The notes under the pieces were generated by a model. That model worked only from the letters and a program-made list of their open reading frames with translations. It did not search any database and had not been told where the DNA came from. Below, in pieces: positions 8,040-15,782 of a stretch of DNA of 17,175 nt. Positions within the stretch are counted from its first letter, which is position 1, and every line of letters starts with the position of its first letter. The position numbers and the translations under genes were made by a program. Source of the stretch: Dysgonamonadaceae bacterium (GTDB taxonomy: Bacteria > Bacteroidota > Bacteroidia > Bacteroidales > Azobacteroidaceae). The stretch is from positions 1-17,175 of the forward strand of contig JAIRMF010000058.1 of assembly GCA_031258895.1 (NCBI GenBank), given 5' to 3'.

Positions 8040-9542
8040 CTATTGTATGTATGGCAAAATTATTGTAAATGTCGTACCGTTTCCAAATTCACTTTCTATT
8101 TTGATTGTGCCGCCAAATTCTTCGATAACTTTTTGAACGTAAGCCAACCCCAATCCAAATCCCTTAACATTATGTACATTTCCGGTCGAAACACGGTAAA
8201 ATCGATCAAATATTTTATTGAGGTTATCCTTCTTTATGCCAATGCCATTGTCCCTGATTGAAATCAGGATATTTTCGCCTTCATTCCATGTTTTTGCAAC
8301 GAGTTGCGGTGGAACATTTTCACGGCAATACTTAACTGCGTTTTCCATCAAATTGAACAATACGTTGGTAAAGTGCATTTCGTCAACATAGACAAGTGAC
8401 TCCATTGCTTCAAGTTCAAGCCGCAGTGAACCGTTTTTATTTTTTACCTGGATGTCAAATAATTGTACTACATTCAGCAGCCTGTCGTTTGCATCAACCT
8501 CCTTAATGTTCATTATTGAATTACTTTCTTCAAGGAGTGACATCTGCAATACTTTGTCGATAAGGAATTGCAGACGTTTTGTTTCACTGACTATTGTCCG
8601 TATGATTTTGCCGAAAAAAGCCGACTCCCGCAATGGTCCGCCTTTTTCAAACATCTCCATTGTACTTTCGTCGCTCAGCATCTGACCCGCAATTGAAATG
8701 CTTGCTACTGGTGTTTTCAATTCGTGCGTCATATTGCTGATAAAATCTTTTTTAATTTCTGATAGTCGCTTTTGTTTCAGGATAATATAAAGCGTTATAA
8801 TGAACGCCACCAACAATGTGAGAGTGAAGGCAAGCAAAGATATAATAATACGTATTGCTCCGTAATTCTGCGTTAAGTTGTCGCGTGTCGGAAAGAAGAC
8901 CAATAAGGTGTACAGTTTGTTGTGTGGGTCCTTAGGAAATAATGTCTGAGAGAATACATCTTTCATGTCTTCCTGACTGAACCTGGAACTTTTGTAAACA
9001 ATGTTATTGTTGCGATCGGAGACTGCGTAGCGAAAAGGTAGTATCAGATTGTTGTTGGCGAGTTCCGATCGAATATATGTACGGAGCAGATCAAAGTCGA
9101 TACGCTGTTCAATAGGTTTTTCGTGAGCTTTCATGTTGGCGCGGATGACTTCGGTAAGCAATTTGTCGTAATAAATGTAACGATCGTACATATCTTCCTG
9201 AATAGAGCGTGATTCGCTACGCAAGTCACTTTTCCCACGCGTCGGAGATAGTTGGTTTTTCCCTTTTTTTACGAGTTGATCGATGTTTTTTGTTGTACCG
9301 TTGTACTGAAGCAATTGTTTGGTATTTGTCATCGTGGAATTTTGTAATTGGGAGAATATTCGGGAGGTTTCGTTGATTTCCAGTGAATGAGACACTTGCC
9401 TAAGGCTTCGACGCACCGATTCGATAAACTGCGTTTCGTGGTTGCGATAAATAATCCGCATATAGTCGATTTGCAAATACATCAAACCGCTAAGGGCAAA
9501 CAGCATTACACAGATTAGTAACCATATAGTTGAACGCTTCAT
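8040..9542 (-). CDS. rprX: Sensor histidine kinase RprX
   Basis: A 500-residue membrane sensor kinase. TM1 is at about residues 5-24 and TM2 at about 231-253; they enclose a periplasmic sensor region of about 205 residues. The cytoplasmic part has the H-box FISNMTHELKTPVAS with phosphoacceptor His273, then the HATPase domain: N-box LMENAVKYC at 398-406, G1 box DNGIGI at 431-436, F-box IFDRFYRV at 444-451, and G2 box GFGLGLA at 461-467. The rprX-rprY pairing supports the name. The stimulus cannot be read from sequence; the sensor region has no recognisable PAS domain. The gene starts 197 bp from the divergent tsaB. No signs of truncation. Confidence 0.92.
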   Translation of the reverse strand: MKRSTIWLLICVMLFALSGLMYLQIDYMRIIYRNHETQFIESVRRSLRQVSHSLEINETSRIFSQLQNSTMTNTKQLLQYNGTTKNIDQLVKKGKNQLSPTRGKSDLRSESRSIQEDMYDRYIYYDKLLTEVIRANMKAHEKPIEQRIDFDLLRTYIRSELANNNLILPFRYAVSDRNNNIVYKSSRFSQEDMKDVFSQTLFPKDPHNKLYTLLVFFPTRDNLTQNYGAIRIIISLLAFTLTLLVAFIITLYIILKQKRLSEIKKDFISNMTHELKTPVASISIAGQMLSDESTMEMFEKGGPLRESAFFGKIIRTIVSETKRLQFLIDKVLQMSLLEESNSIMNIKEVDANDRLLNVVQLFDIQVKNKNGSLRLELEAMESLVYVDEMHFTNVLFNLMENAVKYCRENVPPQLVAKTWNEGENILISIRDNGIGIKKDNLNKIFDRFYRVSTGNVHNVKGFGLGLAYVQKVIEEFGGTIKIESEFGNGTTFTIILPYIQ

Positions 9543-9564
9543 TTTTTCTTGCTGAAAATTTTAA

Positions 9565-9628
9565 CAAAGTTCAGGACTTTTTTTAACATTTGCAAGTGAA
9601 AAAACCAAAAAAATGATTGTCAAAAATA
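9565..9628 (-). promoter_or_regulatory. Candidate rprXY promoter region
   Basis: Two minus-strand candidates are present. TATTTTTG at 9621-9628 matches TAnnTTTG exactly but lacks a clear -33 element. GAACTTTG at 9565-9572 has one mismatch but has a TTG 20 nt upstream (9593-9595). Which one is used cannot be decided by eye. Confidence 0.3.
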
Positions 9629-9708
9629 TAAATGTTTTTAATAATTCCAGGGAATAATTAAAATCAGAATATCAATTGTTAAAATTTTCCTCTGCCTAAA
9701 AAATTACT

Positions 9709-9716
9709 TACCTTTG
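9709..9716 (+). promoter_or_regulatory. -7 box of the tsaB promoter
   Basis: TACCTTTG matches TAnnTTTG and lies 24 nt upstream of the tsaB ATG at 9740. The -33 region is T-rich without a clean TTTG. Confidence 0.5.
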
Positions 9717-9739
9717 CGCTATCTAATTCGCATAACAAT

Positions 9740-10462
9740 ATGGCTTGCATTTTACATATTGAAACTTCCTCAAAAGTGTGTTCGTTGTCTGTTTCTGAAA
9801 ATGGAGCAATGGTTTTTATTCGCGAAAGCAACGAACAAATGTCTCATTCAGTTTCGCTTGGTTTGTTCGCCGAAGAGGCGTTAACCTTCTTGAAAAAAGG
9901 AGGAAAAATGCCCGATGCAGTGACAATAAGTAAGGGACCGGGTTCTTACACCGGACTCCGCATTGGGGTTTCGTTTGCAAAAGGCTTGTGTTATGGACTG
10001 GGAATACCATTAATATCAATACCGACACTGCAAATATTGGCAAAACGGGCTGTCTGCGAATTGCAAGAGCAAGGCGTTACACTCAATACCATCGACTGTC
10101 TTGTACCAATGCTTGATGCCCGACGTATGGAAGTTTACACAGCAGTTTATTCGCCCAGTCTGACAGAGATATGCTCCGCAAAAGCCATGGTTATTGACGA
10201 ATGTTCATTTTTAGAACTTCTGACAGATAGGCGAGTGTTATTTTTCGGCGAAGGTTCGGATAAGTGCAGAAAAGTAATTTGTTCACCTAACGCTGAGTTT
10301 ATAGAAAATATTAATCCTTCAGCTTCTGTTATGGTATCTTTGGCAGAAGGCCAATTTGCCAATAATGATTTCGTTGATGTTGCTTATTTTGAGCCGTTTT
10401 ACCTGAAAGAATTTCAGGCAACAATACCCAGGAAACAAAGAGATTTGTTTTCTGAAGAATAA
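9740..10462 (+). CDS. tsaB: tRNA t6A threonylcarbamoyltransferase complex protein TsaB
   Basis: A 240-residue TsaB (YeaZ), the non-catalytic ASKHA-fold partner that stabilises TsaD in the complex transferring threonylcarbamoyl to A37 of tRNA. Diagnostic features are the N-terminal strand ILHIETSSKVCSLSV at 4-18, the MSHS motif at 34-37, and the signature KGPGSYTGLRIGVSFAKGL at 65-83 followed by GIPLISI. The C-terminal half is the shorter, variable TsaB type, without the metal-binding histidines of TsaD. It acts in the cytoplasm with TsaD and TsaE (not in this window) and uses the product of TsaC, whose gene is at the left edge. The ATG at 9740 fits the family start and the -7 box. Confidence 0.95.
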   Translation: MACILHIETSSKVCSLSVSENGAMVFIRESNEQMSHSVSLGLFAEEALTFLKKGGKMPDAVTISKGPGSYTGLRIGVSFAKGLCYGLGIPLISIPTLQILAKRAVCELQEQGVTLNTIDCLVPMLDARRMEVYTAVYSPSLTEICSAKAMVIDECSFLELLTDRRVLFFGEGSDKCRKVICSPNAEFIENINPSASVMVSLAEGQFANNDFVDVAYFEPFYLKEFQATIPRKQRDLFSEE

Positions 10463-10474
10463 TTCATAATTTTG
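10444..10474 (+). promoter_or_regulatory. Promoter for trkA overlapping the tsaB 3' end
   Basis: TTTG at 10444-10447, a spacer of exactly 19 nt, then TAATTTTG at 10467-10474: a near-ideal Bacteroidota TTTG-N19-TAnnTTTG promoter. It would start transcription about 20 nt before the trkA ATG at 10501, which also argues against the upstream TTG at 10477 as start. Confidence 0.6.
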
Positions 10475-10500
10475 CTTTGGAATCGGGAATAATTTTTTTT

Positions 10501-11835
10501 ATGAAAATTTTAATTGCAGGTGCAGGCGAAGTAGGTAAGCACCTTGCGAAATTACTTTCGCGAGAAAGTCAGGACATTGTACTGCTCGACGACGACGATG
10601 AAAAACTGAATATCCCATACACCTCCGAGATAATGACAGTAAAGGGCAACCCCACATCGCTCGCTGACTTGAAGAATGCCGGTGTGAGCCAAGCGGATAT
10701 GTTCATCGCCATTACACCTGAAGAAACCACCAACATTACCGCCTGTCTTCTGGCAACCAACTTAGGCGCCAAAACCACAATCGCTCGTGTAAGTAACAAT
10801 GAATATATGCTACCGAAAAATATGGATTTTTTTGCCAAAATTGGTGTTGATTCGCTAATTTGCCCTGAAGAACTGGCGGCGGCAGAAATTCTTAATGCAT
10901 TGAAAACGCCTTGGTCACGACAATGGTGGGAACTTGCCGGCGGCGAACTGATTCTTATCGGAGCAAAAGTACGCGACAATGCTCCGCTTGTCGATAGAAT
11001 GCTCATGGAATTCGCATTAGAGGAACGGTTCTACCATATCGTAGCGATCAAACGTGACGAAGAAACCATTATTCCGCGAGGAGTAGATCGTATTCAGTCA
11101 GGTGACATACTATTCTTTACTACTACTCCTCAATATGTTAACCACATCAAAACACTTGCAGGCAAGGATAAAATTAATATCAAACTTGTTACAATCATGG
11201 GGGGTAGTCGCATTGCACAAAAAGTAGCTGAGCGTCTACCTGACAATATCCATATCAAAATCCTCGAAAAAGACCGCGATAAGAGTTATCAACTTGCCGA
11301 AAAAGTCCGCAGTAACGTACTTGTTATCAACGGCGATGGACGCAATAACGAACTTCTGATTCGCGAAAACATCAAAGATTGCGATGCATTTATTGCCTTA
11401 ACCGGCAACTCCGAAGCGAATATCCTTGCCTGCGTTACAGCAAAAAACTTTGGCGTACCGAAAACTGTCGCGGAAGTAGAAAATATCGACTATATCCGCA
11501 TGGCTGAAAAGCTCGATATTGGCACGGTCATTAATAAAAAACTGATCGCTGCCAGCCACATTTACCGTTTCCTGCTCAACGCTGACGTTTCGACCGTGAA
11601 ATGCATGACCTTTGCCAATGCTGAAGTAGCGGAACTTATTGCCCGTCGCAACTCCAAGATCACACGCAAACCTGTAAAAGAACTGAGGTTGCCTGCCGGA
11701 ATGACTCTCGGTGGCAGGATACGCGACGATAAGGCTGAAATCATTGACGGCGACACACAAATCAAGGCCGGCGATCACGTAGTAGTATTCTGTCTTGACA
11801 CTTCAATGCGGAAAATTGAGGATTACTTTAATTAG
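10501..11835 (+). CDS. trkA: Trk potassium uptake regulatory subunit TrkA
   Basis: A 444-residue peripheral membrane protein that binds NAD(H) and gates the TrkH K+ channel-like subunit. It has two RCK repeats: the first Rossmann domain starts MKILIAGAGEVGKHLAKLL with GAGEVG at 7-12 and an acidic run at about 30-34, followed by a TrkA-C domain; the second begins near residue 227 with IMGGSRIAQKVAERL and has an acidic ILEKD strand end, then a second TrkA-C domain to the C-terminus. The length matches full TrkA. The ATG at 10501 is preferred over the in-frame TTG at 10477 because family members begin at MKI and a strong promoter lies just upstream. trkH, often the next gene in Bacteroidota, is not here; an aminotransferase gene follows. 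Confidence 0.94.
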   Translation: MKILIAGAGEVGKHLAKLLSRESQDIVLLDDDDEKLNIPYTSEIMTVKGNPTSLADLKNAGVSQADMFIAITPEETTNITACLLATNLGAKTTIARVSNNEYMLPKNMDFFAKIGVDSLICPEELAAAEILNALKTPWSRQWWELAGGELILIGAKVRDNAPLVDRMLMEFALEERFYHIVAIKRDEETIIPRGVDRIQSGDILFFTTTPQYVNHIKTLAGKDKINIKLVTIMGGSRIAQKVAERLPDNIHIKILEKDRDKSYQLAEKVRSNVLVINGDGRNNELLIRENIKDCDAFIALTGNSEANILACVTAKNFGVPKTVAEVENIDYIRMAEKLDIGTVINKKLIAASHIYRFLLNADVSTVKCMTFANAEVAELIARRNSKITRKPVKELRLPAGMTLGGRIRDDKAEIIDGDTQIKAGDHVVVFCLDTSMRKIEDYFN

Positions 11836-11847
11836 TTATTAGTTTTG
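11816..11847 (+). promoter_or_regulatory. Candidate promoter for the MalY/PatB-type gene
   Basis: TTG at 11816-11818, 21-nt spacer, TAGTTTTG at 11840-11847. The -7 box lies just after the trkA stop and 37 nt before the next ATG. Confidence 0.4.
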
Positions 11848-11883
11848 TATTAGTTCTTTAATCCTCTTTATCCATATTTATTT

Positions 11884-13062
11884 ATGCAAAACAAAAAATA
11901 CAGCTTCGACGAAATAATAGACCGAAAGAACAGTGGCGCTCTAAAAACCGATGCACTCAAACAGCGTTACGGACGCGATGATCTGATAGGCCTGTGGGTC
12001 GCCGATATGGATTTCCGTTGCGATGATTTTATTATAAATGCATTAAAACAACGTTGCGATCACGGCATTTTTGGTTATACCGTAGCACCCGACAGTTTTT
12101 ACAATTCTATTGTACGATGGGTGGAATCTCGCCACAATTGGACTCTACAAAAAGAATGGATAAGTTACATTCCGGGGATAGTGAAAGGAATCGCTTTTTG
12201 TGTAATGCACTTTACCCGTCCGGGAGACAAAATCATCATTCAATCGCCGGTTTACCATCCATTCCGCATAATTTCCGAAATGCACGGCAGGATTGTTGTA
12301 CGCAATTCCTTACTCGAAGAAAACGGTTTTTACCGCATGGATCTGGAAGGGCTAAAACGTTGCATTGATAAAGATACTAAAATACTTATCCTGTGCAATC
12401 CTCACAATCCGGTCGGTATAACATGGGACAAAGCAACATTACAGGAACTTGCAAATATTTGCAACGAACGGGGAGTACTCGTTATCTCAGATGAGATTCA
12501 CGCCGACATGGCGCTTTTCGGGCATCATCATCTGCCTTTTGCGACGGTTTCCCGCGAAGCGGAGCAAAACAGCATCACATTCATGGCTCCAAGTAAAACG
12601 TTCAACATTGCCGGGATTGTCAGTTCTTATGCTGTCATTCCTAATATTGACGTCCGCCGCAGTTTTTACCGTTTCCTTGCGGCATCCGAACTCAACGAAG
12701 GTACAATTTTTGCGTACACCGCTACCGAGGCGGCATATACTTACGGAGAACCATGGTTGAACCAAATGTTGGCATATCTTGAAGACAATATCCGTTTTAT
12801 TGATGTGTATTTCAGGGAGTATATTCCGAAAATTCATGTTGTAATTCCTCAGGCATCGTTCCTTGTATGGCTTGATTGTCGGGAGCTTCGACTGCCGCAA
12901 AGGGAATTGGTTTCTTTGTTTGTGAATGAAGCAAGGCTTGCATTGAATGACGGTGAGATGTTCGGAGTGGAAGGACGTGGATTCATGCGGTTGAATGTCG
13001 GTTGTTCACGTATTGTGCTGAGGCAGGCTATGGAACGGTTAAGGAACGCGGTATCCCAATGA
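11884..13062 (+). CDS. patB: MalY/PatB-family PLP enzyme (C-S lyase/aminotransferase)
   Basis: A 392-residue fold-type I PLP enzyme of the MalY/PatB group, which cleaves C-S bonds (cystathionine or cysteine conjugates, giving pyruvate, ammonia and a thiol) and may also transaminate. Visible features are the N-terminal LIGLWVADMDF at 34-44, typical of the group; the PLP-contacting Asn in LCNPHNPVG at 170-178; Asp203 in VISDEIHAD (pyridine nitrogen partner); the Schiff-base lysine Lys238 in APSKTFNIAG; and the carboxylate-binding Arg369 in FMRLNVG. The length is normal for the family. It lies between trkA and a DJ-1-type gene, so context does not point to one pathway. The symbol follows the family; the true substrate could be cystathionine (metC-like) or another thioether. 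Confidence 0.85.
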   Translation: MQNKKYSFDEIIDRKNSGALKTDALKQRYGRDDLIGLWVADMDFRCDDFIINALKQRCDHGIFGYTVAPDSFYNSIVRWVESRHNWTLQKEWISYIPGIVKGIAFCVMHFTRPGDKIIIQSPVYHPFRIISEMHGRIVVRNSLLEENGFYRMDLEGLKRCIDKDTKILILCNPHNPVGITWDKATLQELANICNERGVLVISDEIHADMALFGHHHLPFATVSREAEQNSITFMAPSKTFNIAGIVSSYAVIPNIDVRRSFYRFLAASELNEGTIFAYTATEAAYTYGEPWLNQMLAYLEDNIRFIDVYFREYIPKIHVVIPQASFLVWLDCRELRLPQRELVSLFVNEARLALNDGEMFGVEGRGFMRLNVGCSRIVLRQAMERLRNAVSQ

Positions 13063-13107
13063 TAGTTGAAGGAGTAGAATCCGATTAAAAACGAATTATT
13101 AAATAGT

Positions 13108-13656
13108 ATGAAAAGTGTATTTTTATTTTTAGCAAACGGCTTTGAAGAAATCGAGGCCATCGCAACTCTTGATGTTCTTCTGCGAGGCGGCGTCAAGGCA
13201 AAAACAATTTCCGTTACGGGCAATACGCTTGTTTGCGGTGCGAACGGAATAAAAGTCAATGCCGATGAACTTTTTGAGGTTGTCGATTTTTCCGGCGGCG
13301 ATATGCTTGTTTTGCCGGGCGGTATGCCCGGAGCGTCGAATCTGAACGATCATAAAAAGTTGAAAGAATTATTACTGACGTACGCCGAGCAGAGAAAATG
13401 GCTTGCTGCAATCTGTGCAGCGCCGCTTGTTTTTGGCGGATTAGGGTTGTTGCATGGCAGATGTGCCACCGTTTATCCGGGATTTGAGCATACATTGGAA
13501 GGAGCTAAGTATCAGGACGCCGGCGTTGTTCGTGACGGTAACATAATTACGGGGAAAGGACCCGGTTTTGCACTCGAATTCGGCCTGGCACTGGTTGAGG
13601 CGCTCGTTGGAAAGGAGAAATCTGACGAGGTAGCGCACGGTTTGTTGAAACGATAA
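13108..13656 (+). CDS. DJ-1/PfpI family protein
   Basis: A 182-residue cytoplasmic protein of the DJ-1/ThiJ/YajL group. The nucleophile-elbow cysteine is Cys103 in AAICAAP, and Glu16 in GFEEIEA corresponds to the conserved glutamate that holds the cysteine as a thiolate. Other family segments are MLVLPGGMPGASNL at 66-79 and ITGKGPGFALEFGLALVE at 147-164. The length matches DJ-1/YajL rather than the larger glutamine amidotransferases. Suggested roles in the family are protection from oxidative or glyoxal damage, but the activity is debated and none is assigned here. A 45-nt gap separates it from the upstream PLP enzyme with no clear promoter box; the LOG gene starts 9 nt after its stop, suggesting cotranscription. 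Confidence 0.9.
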   Translation: MKSVFLFLANGFEEIEAIATLDVLLRGGVKAKTISVTGNTLVCGANGIKVNADELFEVVDFSGGDMLVLPGGMPGASNLNDHKKLKELLLTYAEQRKWLAAICAAPLVFGGLGLLHGRCATVYPGFEHTLEGAKYQDAGVVRDGNIITGKGPGFALEFGLALVEALVGKEKSDEVAHGLLKR

Positions 13657-13665
13657 AAGCTATTC

Positions 13666-14217
13666 ATGGAAAGAAACGTAAAGGCAATTACCGTTTATGC
13701 CGCTTCGAGTCACGAAATCGACGGTATATACGTTGAGGCCGCATCCGATCTCGGCAGACTGCTTGCGAAACATGGTATAACCTGTATTTACGGCGGAGGA
13801 TCGAACGGTTTGATGGGTGCGGTCGCCGATGCGGTGTTGGAGGCCAGGGGAAAGGTGTGGGGAATCATTCCGCAATTCATGGTGGAGAAGGGTTGGCTCA
13901 ATGATCGGCTGACCGAGGTCACGGTTACGAAGAATATTCACGAAAGGAAGCAGATGATGGCCGGGGAAGGTGATGCGTGTATCGCATTGCCCGGGGGCGT
14001 CGGGACGATGGAAGAGTTGCTTGAGGTTATAACGTGGCGTCAGCTGGGACTTTACAACAAGCCGGTTGTTATTCTCAATACCAACAATTTTTATGCGGAT
14101 TTACTTTCCATGCTTCTGAAGATTAAGGAGGAAAACTTCATGCCTCATGATATTGACCCTTTGTGGAGGGTGGCGCAAACCCCGGAAGAAGCGTTACATT
14201 CAATATTTTACAGATGA
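13666..14217 (+). CDS. LOG family nucleotide 5'-monophosphate phosphoribohydrolase
   Basis: A 183-residue LOG protein of the TIGR00730 type. It has the family signature PGGVGTMEELLEV in the second half, preceded by ERKQMM, and an N-terminal Rossmann-like YGGGSNGLMGAVADAVL. LOG enzymes split the N-glycosidic bond of nucleoside 5'-monophosphates; the plant and some bacterial members act on cytokinin ribotides, and many older records mislabel them lysine decarboxylases. In bacteria without cytokinin the likely substrate is AMP or a related nucleotide. The TGA stop overlaps the ATG of the next gene (ATGA at 14214-14217), indicating translational coupling. Confidence 0.92.
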   Translation: MERNVKAITVYAASSHEIDGIYVEAASDLGRLLAKHGITCIYGGGSNGLMGAVADAVLEARGKVWGIIPQFMVEKGWLNDRLTEVTVTKNIHERKQMMAGEGDACIALPGGVGTMEELLEVITWRQLGLYNKPVVILNTNNFYADLLSMLLKIKEENFMPHDIDPLWRVAQTPEEALHSIFYR

Positions 14218-14906
14218 TAATACTTCTCTCCGATAACATTACGGTTTCCGGTTTCGGCGAAACACAGAACTATGGCTTCATTCTTTTTCTGTTTTGTTTT
14301 TTTGTCTTTGCATATCAGATAAGTTACCGCAACAAACTGATTTCCGACCTGTTTAAATCAGTGTTCAGGGGCCGTTCACGCGACCGTATCTTCAAAGAGA
14401 ACATCGGAAACGAAACAGCCGACAGGATGTTGTTTTGTTTTCAAGGGTTGTTGCTGCTGTCCGTTGTAATTTTCCGTGTCGTTTCGCACGACGTCCCACC
14501 CGAAAGCCTGACTGCAACAGATATGTTCGGACGTCTGCTGCATATCTTCTGCATCCTCTCAATCTTCGTCCTCATTAAACTCCTTTTGGTCGTGATCGTC
14601 GGAGCTGTATTCTTCAGCGGCAAACAGGTCGGCCTGTGGAACAAAGATTTTTTGTCGATAATCTGTCTTGAAGGCGTGGTAAGCTTTCTTCCCGCAGTGT
14701 TTATTTTTTATGTGGAAGAGATGTACGCTCCATGTTTAATTTTTATGGCGGCGGTACAAATCATAGCCTTTTTTGCAATCGTTTTCAGGCTATTTGCAAC
14801 GTTTTTTAATAAAGCCGTACTCCTGTTTTATTTTATTTTGTATCTTTGCACGATAGAGTTCGTGCCTTTTTACCTGCTATACGAAGTGATTAAGAGAGTG
14901 TGTTGA
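14214..14906 (+). CDS. DUF4271 integral membrane protein
   Basis: A 230-residue polytopic membrane protein matching the DUF4271 family by its hydrophobic pattern, its EFVPFYLLYEVIK-type C-terminus and its position directly upstream of hemD, an arrangement common in Bacteroidales. About five to seven membrane segments can be seen. An internal charged loop, RGRSRDRIFKENIGNE, lies near residues 54-69. The ATG at 14214 overlaps the LOG stop and is preferred over a further-upstream non-ATG start inside the LOG gene. The function is unknown; the neighbourhood suggests a role near tetrapyrrole or envelope functions but does not prove one. The gene ends AGAGTGTGTTGA, which contains a possible GTG start for a small overlapping frame. 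Confidence 0.85.
   Translation: MIILLSDNITVSGFGETQNYGFILFLFCFFVFAYQISYRNKLISDLFKSVFRGRSRDRIFKENIGNETADRMLFCFQGLLLLSVVIFRVVSHDVPPESLTATDMFGRLLHIFCILSIFVLIKLLLVVIVGAVFFSGKQVGLWNKDFLSIICLEGVVSFLPAVFIFYVEEMYAPCLIFMAAVQIIAFFAIVFRLFATFFNKAVLLFYFILYLCTIEFVPFYLLYEVIKRVC
14841..14848 (+). promoter_or_regulatory. Possible internal -7 box ahead of hemD
   Basis: TATCTTTG followed by CA matches the Bacteroidota -7 box and sits inside the DUF4271 3' end, preceded by a T-rich tract. It could drive the hemD-rnpA-yidD segment separately. No clean -33 TTTG is at the right spacing, and the codons also make sense as protein, so chance is possible. Confidence 0.25.
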
Positions 14907-15034
14907 CGTTTCGTTCGGGAAGGTTATCGAAGGAGGCATTTCTATTGTTGCATGAGGGAGGATTTATCGGAGTGAACCTTTTTTCATTGCGTGATGGAGG
15001 ATTATTAAAGGTATTTTTTAGCAGTAAAAGATGA
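14900..15034 (+). CDS. Possible 44-codon ORF made of 13-residue repeats, between DUF4271 and hemD
   Basis: This frame opens at GTG 14900, overlapping the DUF4271 stop, and closes at TGA 15032-15034, overlapping the hemD ATG as ATGA. It would encode 44 residues made almost entirely of three 13-residue units: FRSGRLSKEAFLL, LHEGGFIGVNLFS and LRDGGLLKVFFSS. The three units come from a 39-bp tandem repeat. The coupled junctions at both ends suggest translation through the gap; against this, the ORF is short, starts with GTG and matches no family I know. The alternative is a non-coding spacer that is open by chance (roughly one in eight for this length). Confidence 0.3.
   Translation: MLTFRSGRLSKEAFLLLHEGGFIGVNLFSLRDGGLLKVFFSSKR
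14909..15025 (+). repeat. Degenerate 39-bp tandem repeat, three units, upstream of hemD
   Basis: Units at 14909-14947, 14948-14986 and 14987-15025 align without gaps. Units 2 and 3 share TTGC.TGA.GGAGGATT; unit 1 is more diverged but keeps GGGAAGG and TTATCGAAG, which align with GGGAGGA and TTATCGGAG of unit 2. Each unit carries a purine-rich GGAGG-like core. The period is 13 codons. These lie in the 5' region of hemD. Confidence 0.55.
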
Positions 15035-15780
15035 AGATTCTTGTTTCGCAGCCGGATCCGGGGACGGAGAAGTCGCCATACCGCGATATAATTGACAGAT
15101 ATGGAGTCGAGATTGTGTTTCGTCCTTTTATCAAGATAGAACCGTTGGACGTTAAGGACTTTAGATCCCAGAAGATTAACATACTCGACCACACGGCCGT
15201 GATATTTACGTCGAGGACGGCTATTAATCACTTTTTCAGTTTGTGTGAAGGGCTGCATATTAAGGTGCCGAGCAGCATGAAGTATTTTTGTGTGACGGAG
15301 GCGATCGCGGTTTATTTGCAAAAGTATACGATTTTCCGCAAGCGTAAGATGTTTTTCTCGCCGGCGGGGAAGATGGAAGACCTTCTCGGCATAATCACCA
15401 AGCATAACAAGGAACGATTCATCATTCCCGTCTCGGACGTCAATAAGAATAACGTTGTGAAGCTGCCGGGCCGCAGTAAGCTCAAGTACACCAACGCGGT
15501 TATGTACCGTACCGTCAGTAACGACTTCACGGAAGACGAAGCGTTTGATTATGACGTGTTGCTTTTCTTTTCGCCGGCCGGAGTAAGCTCGCTGCTTAAG
15601 AATTTTCCGGATTACAAACAGGGAGAGACCGTCATCGGGTCGTTTGGAATGGCGACCGCGAAGGCGATTCGCGACGCGGGCCTCAGACTCGACATCGAGG
15701 CTCCCAATCCCGACGCGCCGTCGATGGCGACAGCCCTGGAACAGTACATTAAAACCGTCGTAAAGACGGGAGAAAATTAA
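15031..15780 (+). CDS. hemD: Uroporphyrinogen-III synthase
   Basis: A 249-residue HemD, which closes and inverts ring D of hydroxymethylbilane to give uroporphyrinogen III, the branch point to heme, siroheme and cobalamin. HemD sequences are poorly conserved; support comes from the opening MKILVSQPDPG, the AVIFTSRTAINHFF motif at 56-69, the second-domain strand DVLLFFSPAGVSSLLKNF at 174-191, and the GSFGMATAKAIRDAGL-type helix near 203-218. The gene order (DUF4271 before, rnpA and yidD after) is the usual Bacteroidales arrangement. An in-frame TAA at 15025-15027 fixes the start at 15031. The stop lies 2 nt before rnpA. No other heme gene is in the window. Confidence 0.92.
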   Translation: MKILVSQPDPGTEKSPYRDIIDRYGVEIVFRPFIKIEPLDVKDFRSQKINILDHTAVIFTSRTAINHFFSLCEGLHIKVPSSMKYFCVTEAIAVYLQKYTIFRKRKMFFSPAGKMEDLLGIITKHNKERFIIPVSDVNKNNVVKLPGRSKLKYTNAVMYRTVSNDFTEDEAFDYDVLLFFSPAGVSSLLKNFPDYKQGETVIGSFGMATAKAIRDAGLRLDIEAPNPDAPSMATALEQYIKTVVKTGEN

Positions 15781-15782
15781 AC

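Noticed and set aside
10477..10500. Upstream TTG start for trkA adding eight residues
   Set aside because: The strong promoter match at 10444-10474 puts the likely transcript start near this TTG, and TrkA proteins start at the MKI encoded at 10501.
14890..15405. 171-residue open frame on the minus strand opposite hemD
   Set aside because: It overlaps hemD and its upstream region antisense, has no family features, and is explained by hemD coding on the plus strand.
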